A DNA stretch of 13,723 bases, from contig CAMZHY010000038.1 in assembly GCA_947307005.1 (NCBI GenBank), positions 1 through 13,723 of the forward strand, written 5' to 3'. This stretch comes from an uncultured Planctomycetaceae bacterium (lineage in GTDB: Bacteria; Planctomycetota; Planctomycetia; Pirellulales; Thermoguttaceae). The translations under genes and the position numbers were made by a program. Below the pieces are notes generated by a model that worked only from the letters and a program-made list of their open reading frames with translations, was not told the origin of the DNA and searched no databases. This document shows, in pieces, positions 7,782-13,283 of the stretch; within the stretch, counting starts at the first letter, position 1; every line of letters starts with the position of its first letter.

Positions 7782-8444
7782 ATGTCTTTTTTTTACCGCG
7801 TGTTTACGACGACCGAGAGGAAAATTTGGGGCGACGAGATCGAAGCGTTTCTTGAAAAGGAGAACGTCGGTCTCGGGCTCTACGGCGTCGTCGAAGAGGA
7901 AAACGCCGACGATTTAAACGCTCCGCCGGTGGAGTTGCTCTTTTTTGACCCGGATGAGAACGAGGTCGCCTCGCTCGTCTACGACTCCCTTGACGATTCC
8001 GATTTCCTCGCCGACGAGATTGAGGAATTTCAAGGTTGCGTCGATGAAATGCAGCCCGTCTGCAACCGGGCGTGGGCGCGCGAACGCCTCGCCCAAACGA
8101 AGGGATGCTACTGCTTTACCGTGTTCGACGCGGGATTTAACGTCGCCAACTGGGATCGTCTTGCAACGCTAGCGGGCTGGCTGCGCGAAGAAACGGACGG
8201 GATCGAGCAGTCCGACGGCGGTCAAATCACGAACGAAGCGGGCGAGGTCATTCTCGTCGTGCCCGACGACGTCGATCTAGACGACGAGGAAGACGACGCC
8301 GATCAAACGGACGCGGACGACTTCGCGGACGAACAGGACGACGTCGACGAGTTTCCCGCCGCGCTTCGCGTCGGCGACGCGTGGGTTTCCAAGAATGTTG
8401 ATTCAGAAGAAACTTTCGCCGAATTTTTACGCGGCGAACCCTGA
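7782..8444 (+). CDS. Acidic protein of unknown function
   Basis: I do not recognise this 220-residue protein. No signal peptide or membrane segment is visible, so it is probably cytosolic. Residues 1-160 look like an ordered alpha/beta domain with W17, C86, C94, C109 and C111, and a segment A-N-W-D-R-L-A-T-L-A-G-W-L around 122-134. Residues 162-191 are an almost continuous Asp/Glu run and probably disordered. The last 28 residues (P-A-A-L-R-V-G-D-A-W-V) look ordered again. The ATG has no obvious Shine-Dalgarno. The reading frame is clearly real: codon use is like its neighbours, it fills the space between pepT and galK, and a terminator-like hairpin follows. With only 44 bases after pepT, co-transcription is likely. 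Acidic tails can mimic nucleic acid or bind basic partners, but that is speculation here. Confidence 0.8.
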   Translation: MSFFYRVFTTTERKIWGDEIEAFLEKENVGLGLYGVVEEENADDLNAPPVELLFFDPDENEVASLVYDSLDDSDFLADEIEEFQGCVDEMQPVCNRAWARERLAQTKGCYCFTVFDAGFNVANWDRLATLAGWLREETDGIEQSDGGQITNEAGEVILVVPDDVDLDDEEDDADQTDADDFADEQDDVDEFPAALRVGDAWVSKNVDSEETFAEFLRGEP

Positions 8445-8480
8445 TTTTCATTTATCCGTTTTCGTCACTGTTTTTTCATT

Positions 8481-8515
8481 GTCCGCGTTCGAGCGCGAGC
8501 GCGGACGGAATTTTT
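8481..8515 (+). terminator. Terminator-like hairpin between acidic gene and galK
   Basis: Perfect stem GTCCGCG (8481-8487) / CGCGGAC (8500-8506), loop of 12, then GGAATTTTT with five T at 8511-8515. It lies 37 bases after the acidic-protein stop and only 27 bases before the galK ATG. It could end the pepT transcript or act as an attenuator in front of galK. Confidence 0.55.
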
Positions 8516-8542
8516 CCTCAAACCCAAGATTGAGATTGCGAG

Positions 8543-9730
8543 ATGTCCGATCGACTTTTTGAAGAACTCCTCGAAGAAACGAAACGCCTTTTTGTTGAAA
8601 AATTCGGAACCGCTCCGCAGACCTTAGTCGCGGCGCCGGGCCGGGTTAACCTGATCGGCGAACACACCGACTACAACGGCGGCTACGTCTTTCCGATGGC
8701 GATTGAACGCTGCACGATCATCGCCGCGAGTCCGACGACGTCCTCGACGGCGACGATCTTTTCCAACAACATGGGCGCCGTCGCTGAATTTGTTCTCGAT
8801 CCCGACGTTCCGCCCGCTGAAAAAGTCGAATGGACTTCCTACGTGCAGGGCGCGATTGCACTGTCGATCAAGAAGGGGGCGAAAGTTCCCGGATTCAACG
8901 CCGTGATCAACTCCAACGTTCCCCTCGGCGGCGGTCTTTCGAGCAGCGCGTCTCTTGAAGTCGCGGTCGCGACGCTTATGGAAGAACTCGGCGGCGTTAG
9001 TTTCGGGAAGGTCGAAAAAGCGTTAATGTGCCAGCAGGTCGAGCATGTCTACGCAAAGATGGCGTGCGGCATTATGGATCAGTTCATTTCCGCGCTCGGC
9101 GAAAAAGACTACGCGATGCTCCTTGACTGCCGCAGTCAGAAGCCGGAAATGATTCCTTTCGTCGATCCTTCCGTTTCCGTTCTCATTACGAATTCCAACG
9201 TTAAACACGAACTCACCGGCAGCGAATATCCCGAGAGGCGCGCAAGCTGCGAAGAAGCGGCGCGTCGCTTCGGCGTCGCTCTTCTCCGCGACGTGTCGTT
9301 GGACGAGCTCCTCGCTTCGAAGGATAAACTCATTGACGCGGAGAACGGCGACCGCCTTTTCAAGCGCGCGTTTCACGCCGTCGGCGAAGACGTTCGAACA
9401 TTGAAGACCGCCGAGGCTCTCAAGATCGGCGACTGGGAAACCGTCGGCGCTCAGATGTACGCCAGTCACGATTCGCTACGCGACGATTACGAAGTTTCCT
9501 GCCCCGAGATCGACGCGCTTGTCGATATCGCGCGAAATATCGGCATGAGCGGGGGCGTGATCGGATCGCGCATCACGGGAGGCGGATTTGGCGGCTGCAC
9601 CGTTTCGCTCGTCAAAACGGACAAAGTCGACGAAATTGCGCGGATTCTCAAGGAAGAGTACAAGAAGCGGATTGGCAAAGACGCGACGACCTTTTCGACG
9701 CGTCCCGCGCAGGGCGCTCGCGTTCTTTGA
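8543..9730 (+). CDS. galK: Galactokinase
   Basis: Cytosolic GHMP-family kinase that phosphorylates alpha-D-galactose at C1 with ATP, the first committed step of the Leloir pathway. Length 395 is typical. Landmarks: galactokinase signature P-G-R-V-N-L-I-G-E-H-T-D-Y-N-G-G at 32-47, with R34, E40, H41 and D43 contacting sugar and phosphate; ATP-binding loop P-L-G-G-G-L-S-S-S-A-S at 127-137; catalytic base D179 in C-G-I-M-D-Q-F; and C-terminal G-S-R-I-T-G-G-G-F-G-G-C at 341-352. No other Leloir gene (galT, galE) is in the window, so the pathway must be scattered. The ATG at 8543 follows GCGAG and has no strong ribosome binding site, but it places the signature at the usual distance from the N-terminus. 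A hairpin at 9773-9792 lies just after the stop. Confidence 0.97.
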   Translation: MSDRLFEELLEETKRLFVEKFGTAPQTLVAAPGRVNLIGEHTDYNGGYVFPMAIERCTIIAASPTTSSTATIFSNNMGAVAEFVLDPDVPPAEKVEWTSYVQGAIALSIKKGAKVPGFNAVINSNVPLGGGLSSSASLEVAVATLMEELGGVSFGKVEKALMCQQVEHVYAKMACGIMDQFISALGEKDYAMLLDCRSQKPEMIPFVDPSVSVLITNSNVKHELTGSEYPERRASCEEAARRFGVALLRDVSLDELLASKDKLIDAENGDRLFKRAFHAVGEDVRTLKTAEALKIGDWETVGAQMYASHDSLRDDYEVSCPEIDALVDIARNIGMSGGVIGSRITGGGFGGCTVSLVKTDKVDEIARILKEEYKKRIGKDATTFSTRPAQGARVL

Positions 9731-9772
9731 GCTCTTTTAAAATCTCTTTCCGGCGAAAACGTCGTCGCGTAG

Positions 9773-9798
9773 GGCGCGGCGTCAACCGCGCCGGGCTT
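9773..9798 (+). terminator. Possible weak terminator after galK
   Basis: Perfect seven-pair stem GGCGCGG (9773-9779) / CCGCGCC (9786-9792) with a six-base loop, about 42 bases past the galK stop. The following bases GGGCTTGTTTCG are only modestly T-rich, so termination strength is doubtful. Confidence 0.4.
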
Positions 9799-9811
9799 GT
9801 TTCGATTTTGC

Positions 9812-9848
9812 GAGCGGCGAAGAAAACGACATTTCCGTCGCGCCGCTC
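9812..9848. repeat. Compound inverted repeat abutting a promoter
   Basis: Perfect eight-pair stem GAGCGGCG (9812-9819) / CGCCGCTC (9841-9848). Inside it a second stem CGAC (9827-9830) / GTCG (9837-9840) encloses a six-base loop. It ends one base before the TTGACG -35 box at 9850. It may be part of galK termination or an operator for the downstream promoter. Confidence 0.45.
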
Positions 9849-9849
9849 C

Positions 9850-9877
9850 TTGACGAGATTTCGTAAAACGCTAGAAT
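9850..9877 (+). promoter_or_regulatory. Promoter of the 60-residue gene
   Basis: TTGACG (9850-9855), a 16-base spacer and TAGAAT (9872-9877): each box has five of six consensus bases. It is the best sigma-70-like promoter in the window. Expected start near 9884, giving a leader of about 160 bases. Confidence 0.6.
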
Positions 9878-10031
9878 GACACGATATTGGCGTAGGATTA
9901 AACGTCGGGCTTAAGCGTTTTGATTTCAGACGCGTCGAGTCCGGCGCCGTGGATATTACGAAATTACCTTATATTTCCGACGTTTTTCGCCTTTCGCGAT
10001 CTTTAAATCCGTCGGTAAACTTTGAGCTCTT

Positions 10032-10036
10032 AGGAG
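10032..10036 (+). promoter_or_regulatory. Ribosome binding site that fixes a GTG start
   Basis: AGGAG lies six bases before the GTG at 10043 and is the clearest Shine-Dalgarno among the plus-strand genes. It is the main reason to accept the short reading frame and its GTG start. Confidence 0.75.
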
Positions 10037-10042
10037 AATACA

Positions 10043-10225
10043 GTGTCCCTCTCAGAACGTAAAAAGGAGATTAATTCCCGCCGTAAACGTCGCGAGCAGC
10101 TCTCTCGGATGAAGGCCAAGCTTCCGACCCTTGACGAAGCGGGCAAGGCCGTCTTCGCCGCGAAACTGCGTCGCATGACCCCCGGAGCCGAACAGCTTAT
10201 TCGCGACTGGGAACTCGAAAAGTGA
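10043..10225 (+). CDS. Short basic protein, family uncertain
   Basis: A 60-residue protein starting at GTG. Residues 6-28 are strongly basic and helical (R-K-K-E-I-N-S-R-R-K-R-R-E-Q-L), and the second half is mixed charge, ending R-D-W-E-L-E-K. No signal peptide or membrane segment. The gene is well supported: its own promoter at 9850-9877, AGGAG at the right distance and a strong terminator at 10275-10317. Short basic proteins of this type are common in planctomycetes and some are grouped as domains of unknown function (DUF6800 comes to mind, unverified). The basic helix would suit nucleic acid or ribosome binding, but that is only inference. It is the only protein gene between its promoter and terminator. 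Confidence 0.75.
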   Translation: MSLSERKKEINSRRKRREQLSRMKAKLPTLDEAGKAVFAAKLRRMTPGAEQLIRDWELEK

Positions 10226-10274
10226 TCGAGAATCTCGCTCGCATCTTCCATGAGGCGAGCGGAGCGCAAACGAT

Positions 10275-10317
10275 CCCCGAGTCGACGTCTTTCGGCGTTG
10301 ATTTCGGGGTTTGTTTT
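10275..10317 (+). terminator. Intrinsic terminator of the 60-residue gene
   Basis: Outer stem CCCCGA (10275-10280) / TCGGGG (10304-10309) with an inner stem TCGACG / CGTTGA (six pairs, one G-U) around a short loop, followed by TTTGTTTTTG. It begins about 50 bases past the stop codon. This is the best plus-strand terminator in the window. Confidence 0.8.
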
Positions 10318-10383
10318 TGTCGTTCTTACCGTTTAGACCGGACTTGCTTAAGCGACGTTTTCTTAAAATTTTTCGCCGTTTTA

Positions 10384-10412
10384 TTGAATTGGCGTCGCAA
10401 AGCGCGTATACT
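10384..10412 (+). promoter_or_regulatory. Promoter of the BNR-repeat gene
   Basis: TTGAAT (10384-10389), a 17-base spacer, and TATACT (10407-10412). The expected start is near 10419, about 56 bases before the ATG at 10475. The GCGTATACT form resembles the distal promoter candidate at 6093. Confidence 0.6.
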
Positions 10413-10474
10413 CAGCCCTGTTCCGTAGTCGTCGAGAGCGGCTTTTGTTTTTATTTCATTCAGCGAGGCAGTCT

Positions 10475-11680
10475 ATGGATCGCAAGATTAGTCGTCGAGA
10501 TTTTATGAAGCGCAACGCGTCGGCGGCGTTGGTCGGCGTTTGCGCGGCGCCTTTCCTGAGCGCCCGTACGTACGGCGCGACGGTTACGCCCGAGTTTCAG
10601 ACGTTGGAAGAGACCCGAACGTTCAGCTCGCCTCCCGAATACTACTACGGTTGGCCGACGATCGCCAAGAGAGGCGACGAGCTGCTGGTCGTCGCTTCCG
10701 GCGGTCGCGAAGGGCACGTGTGTCCTTTTGGTCGCGTCGATATGTTCCGCTCGAAAGACGCCGGCAAGACCTGGACTTGGCCCCAGACGCTTTACGACAG
10801 TCCGATCGACGACCGCGACGCCGGAATTTGCGTGACGGATAAGGGAACGATTCTTGTAACGACTTTTACGTCGCTTGCTTACGTCGGAATGCTCGACGAG
10901 GAGACGAAATTCCGCGCTGAAGGAAAGCCTCGGCTTGATATTTGGTCGGACGGACGCTACGAGAAGTGGATGGCGGTTCATCGACGGTTGACTCCTGAAC
11001 AGCGTGAGAAAGAAGTCGGCTGCTGGATGCTGCGTTCGACGGACGGCGGCGTCACGTGGTCGGAGCGGTATTCGACGCCCTTCAACAGTCCTCACGGTCC
11101 GATTCAACTCTCCGACGGACGCCAGCTTTATATGGGCGACGAGCTTTGGACTAAAGAACATCGCTGCGGAGCGGCGATTTCCGAAGACGACGGTCAAACG
11201 TGGCGCGTCGCGGGGATTATCCCAACGCGAGACGGCGACACGTGCGCCGCGTATTACGAGCTTCACGCGGCGGAGGCTTCCGACGGCACGCTTGTCGCGC
11301 ACATTCGCAACGGCAATAAGAATAACGGCGACGAGAATCTCCAGACTGTTTCTAAAGACGGCGGCGAGACTTGGTCGACGCCGAGAGCCATCGGCGTTTG
11401 GGGGATTCCTTCGTTCCTGAATCGTTTGCAGGACGGGCGGCTCCTGATGACGTACGGTCACCGCAGGGCGCCCCTTGGCGTTCAAGCGCGCGTGAGCGAC
11501 GACTGCGGCGAAACTTGGTCCGAACCCCTCGTTCTTTACGGGGACGCGACAAGCGGCGATCTAGGCTATCCCGCGACGGTCCAGCTCGACGACGGTTCGC
11601 TCTTCACGATCTGGTATGAAAAGATGCAGGGAACGTGGTTCGCGCGCCTTCGTTGCAAACGTTGGAAGCTCGTCTCCTGA
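10475..11680 (+). CDS. Tat-exported BNR/Asp-box protein, sialidase-like fold
   Basis: Predicted 401-residue exported six-bladed propeller protein. The start is the ATG at 10475, with GAGG six bases upstream (10465-10468); an in-frame TTG at 10445 is less likely. The N-terminus M-D-R-K-I-S-R-R-D-F-M-K-R is a twin-arginine motif, followed by a hydrophobic stretch to about residue 29 and a possible cleavage after A-R-T-Y-G-A. Five Asp boxes (S-x-D-x-G-x-T-W) lie at 93-100, 188-195, 236-243, 293-300 and 341-348. G-Y-P-A-T-V-Q-L-D-D-G-S-L at 364-376 fits the last sialidase blade. However, the R-I-P arginine position near the N-terminus is G-W-P here (59-61), and the usual acid/base Asp stretch reads G-G-R-E-G-H-V-C-P-F-G (76-86). 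It is therefore sialidase-like by fold, probably a distinct family common in planctomycetes, with unknown substrate. Confidence 0.88.
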   Translation: MDRKISRRDFMKRNASAALVGVCAAPFLSARTYGATVTPEFQTLEETRTFSSPPEYYYGWPTIAKRGDELLVVASGGREGHVCPFGRVDMFRSKDAGKTWTWPQTLYDSPIDDRDAGICVTDKGTILVTTFTSLAYVGMLDEETKFRAEGKPRLDIWSDGRYEKWMAVHRRLTPEQREKEVGCWMLRSTDGGVTWSERYSTPFNSPHGPIQLSDGRQLYMGDELWTKEHRCGAAISEDDGQTWRVAGIIPTRDGDTCAAYYELHAAEASDGTLVAHIRNGNKNNGDENLQTVSKDGGETWSTPRAIGVWGIPSFLNRLQDGRLLMTYGHRRAPLGVQARVSDDCGETWSEPLVLYGDATSGDLGYPATVQLDDGSLFTIWYEKMQGTWFARLRCKRWKLVS

Positions 11681-11695
11681 CGTCGGTTTTATGAA

Positions 11696-11730
11696 CGTCG
11701 CGTCGTTGCGTTACGGACGACGACGCGGCG
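11696..11730 (+). terminator. Possible terminator hairpin after the BNR gene
   Basis: Eleven-pair stem CGTCGCGTCGT (11696-11706) / ACGACGCGGCG (11720-11730), with one wobble and a 13-base loop, 16 bases after the stop codon. It is followed only by CTTTCC, so it may protect the 3' end or pause polymerase rather than terminate outright. Confidence 0.4.
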
Positions 11731-11747
11731 CTTTCCGTATTCGCGGG

Positions 11748-11753
11748 TATTTT
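11748..11753 (+). promoter_or_regulatory. Weak -10 candidate for the FGE-like gene
   Basis: CGGGTATTTT places TATTTT at 11748-11753, about 27 bases before the ATG at 11780. The CGGGTAT context resembles the mutS and HEAT-gene promoters. There is no good -35 box. Confidence 0.3.
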
Positions 11754-11779
11754 GGACTCTTTATGCGACGGTGAATCTC

Positions 11780-12649
11780 ATGCTTAGAACTCAGAACCTA
11801 GCTTTTTTATGCGTCGCGTTCGCGGCGCTTGCGCCGTTCGTTTCCGGCGCGAAAGCCGCCGATTCCGACGTCGAATCGATCTTAAAGCAGGGCGACAAAG
11901 CGGGCGATCGCGCCGTCGTTTCCGTCGACGGGACGGAGTTTGCCTTCCGCTGGGCGCCGGCGGGAACTTTTACGATGGGGAGTTCAAAGGACGGTTCCGG
12001 CGAGGTCGGGGGCGACGTCGACTTTGGCGTCTTGCATAAAGTGACGCTGACTCGCGGATTTTGGATTCTCGAAACGGAAACGACGCAGAAAATGTGGAGC
12101 GCCGTCGTCGGCGAGAATCCGAGCAAGTTCGTCGGAGACGCCAAGCCCGTCGATACGGTGAGTCACGACGACGCCGTCGCGTTCTGCGAAAAACTGACGG
12201 AGGTCGCCAAGCTCCCCGAAGGGACGAAGTTCGGACTTCCGACGGAGGCGCAGTGGGAATACGCCGCGCGAGCGGGCGCGACGGAACTACTGAGCGGCGC
12301 GGAGCTTGAGAAGGTCGCGTGGTTCGGCGACGGCAATTACGGCGGAACTCACGACGTCGCGACGAAAGCGCCTAACGCGTGGGGCGTCTACGACATGCTG
12401 GGCAATCTTTGGGAATGGACCGCGGATAAGTCTGGCAAAATCGCCGTCGACGAGGACGGGAACGGCGTCGACGCGGTCGATCCGACCGGCGCGACGGACG
12501 AAGAAACTCCCGCGAACCTCCGTACGGACCGCGGCGGCTGTTGGGATAGTTACGATTACGAGTGCAACTTTTGCTATCGCGGTTATTACAACGGCGATCG
12601 CAAAGGGCCTTACGTGGGTTTTCGTTTCGTTTACGTTCCTAAACCGTAA
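11780..12649 (+). CDS. Exported SUMF1/formylglycine-generating-enzyme-like protein
   Basis: Predicted 289-residue secreted protein with an FGE-sulfatase (SUMF1) domain. The ATG at 11780 starts a normal Sec signal peptide (hydrophobic 7-22, cleavage near S-G-A-K-A-A); a GTG nine bases upstream is also in frame. Family hallmarks: F-R-W-A-P-A-G-T-F-T-M-G-S at 56-68; L-E-T-E-T-T-Q-K-M-W at 97-106; V-S-H-D-D-A-V-A-F-C at 127-136; L-P-T-E-A-Q-W-E-Y-A-A-R-A-G at 153-166; G-N-L-W-E-W at 208-213; R-G-G-C-W at 251-255 and G-F-R near the end. True FGEs convert a sulfatase cysteine to formylglycine using two active-site cysteines spaced C-x4-C. Here the cysteines are C254, C262 and C265, with no C-x4-C pair, so catalysis on sulfatases is doubtful. 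An Asp-rich insert at about 216-245 may bind calcium. No sulfatase gene is in the window. It follows the BNR gene by 99 bases. Confidence 0.9.
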   Translation: MLRTQNLAFLCVAFAALAPFVSGAKAADSDVESILKQGDKAGDRAVVSVDGTEFAFRWAPAGTFTMGSSKDGSGEVGGDVDFGVLHKVTLTRGFWILETETTQKMWSAVVGENPSKFVGDAKPVDTVSHDDAVAFCEKLTEVAKLPEGTKFGLPTEAQWEYAARAGATELLSGAELEKVAWFGDGNYGGTHDVATKAPNAWGVYDMLGNLWEWTADKSGKIAVDEDGNGVDAVDPTGATDEETPANLRTDRGGCWDSYDYECNFCYRGYYNGDRKGPYVGFRFVYVPKP

Positions 12650-12657
12650 CGGCGCGG

Positions 12658-12685
12658 CGTCCCTTTCGACTCAAGTCAAGGGGCG
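12658..12685 (+). terminator. Possible weak terminator after the FGE-like gene
   Basis: Eight-pair outer stem CGTCCCTT (12658-12665) / AAGGGGCG (12678-12685), one wobble, with an inner GACT/AGTC stem (12668-12671 / 12674-12677) and a two-base bulge. It follows the stop by about 9 bases and has no T-run, so termination is uncertain. Confidence 0.35.
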
Positions 12686-12717
12686 ACGTTTGCAGGTCGA
12701 CGAAGATAGGGTTGACA

Positions 12718-13170
12718 ATGTTTTCCGAAAGCGTTAGATCGCCGTATTCCGGCGCGAAGTCAAAAGACCAGATATTCATCCGTCTGGACGGTCGGGGGAG
12801 TCGCATCTACTTTCCCGGCGAGACGCTTGCGGGGAGCTATTACCTGAACGAGATTCGTCGCGATTCGATTGACACGCTCGAATTTTCCGTCTTATGGCGC
12901 ACCGAAGGGAAGGGGAACGAGGACGTGGGCGTCCACGCGTTCTGGCGGCTTTCGAGTCAGAACGGCGACTGGATCGATCCTCTCCAGCCGGGGCGTTTTA
13001 GCGTCGTTTTACCGCAGAGTCCTCTCTCCTATAACGGCGTGATCATTAAGATACGGTGGAGCGTTCGTTTACGTGTTTTTTTGGAAAACGGCTCTCAGTT
13101 GCTGGAGGAAACGCCGTTTTATCTTGGCGACTTACCCGACATGAGGACGCTGAAATTGTTTACGGGCTGA
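12718..13170 (+). CDS. Beta-rich protein, possible arrestin-like fold
   Basis: A 150-residue soluble protein with no signal peptide or membrane segment. The ATG at 12718 has AGGG at 12708-12711; a TTG two codons earlier is also in frame. The sequence alternates as in a beta sandwich: Q-I-F-I-R-L near 18-23, Y-F-P-G-E-T-L-A-G-S-Y near 31-41, L-E-F-S-V-L-W-R-T-E-G-K-G-N-E-D near 54-69, F-S-V-V-L-P-Q-S-P-L-S-Y-N-G near 94-107, then I-K-I-R-W-S-V-R-L-R-V-F-L at 110-122. The pattern P-G-E-x-L-x-G, later L-P-x-S-P-x-S-Y-x-G and I-x-W-x-V-R, recalls arrestin/Vps26-type domains. This is a fold impression and not a confirmed hit. It precedes the P-loop ATPase by 113 bases on the same strand, suggesting a joint role. 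Confidence 0.75.
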   Translation: MFSESVRSPYSGAKSKDQIFIRLDGRGSRIYFPGETLAGSYYLNEIRRDSIDTLEFSVLWRTEGKGNEDVGVHAFWRLSSQNGDWIDPLQPGRFSVVLPQSPLSYNGVIIKIRWSVRLRVFLENGSQLLEETPFYLGDLPDMRTLKLFTG

Positions 13171-13283
13171 AAGGCGCGTTTTCAGCAGATCGCAGGAAGC
13201 GGAGATTTTTTGATAGTTTTGCGCGACGTCCTCGGACGAGCGACGGGCGTCGCCGTAGTCACCTTGCGATAGGACTGTAAACA

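Larger units (their letters stand above)
9731..10042. other. Intergenic region between galK and the 60-residue gene
   Basis: No coding sequence. It holds a GC-rich hairpin at 9773-9792, a second compound hairpin at 9812-9848, a good promoter at 9850-9877 and a leader of about 160 bases that ends in AGGAG at 10032-10036. I could not fold the leader by eye into a convincing known RNA class. Confidence 0.65.

Noticed and set aside
10222..10428. Possible 68-codon gene starting in the stop of the 60-residue gene (GTGA overlap)
   Set aside because: It runs through a strong terminator and a good promoter, and its translation has no domain-like features.
10460..11485. Open frame of about 341 codons on the minus strand inside the BNR gene
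   Set aside because: Antisense shadow of a gene with clear Tat and Asp-box motifs; no start signal or domain.
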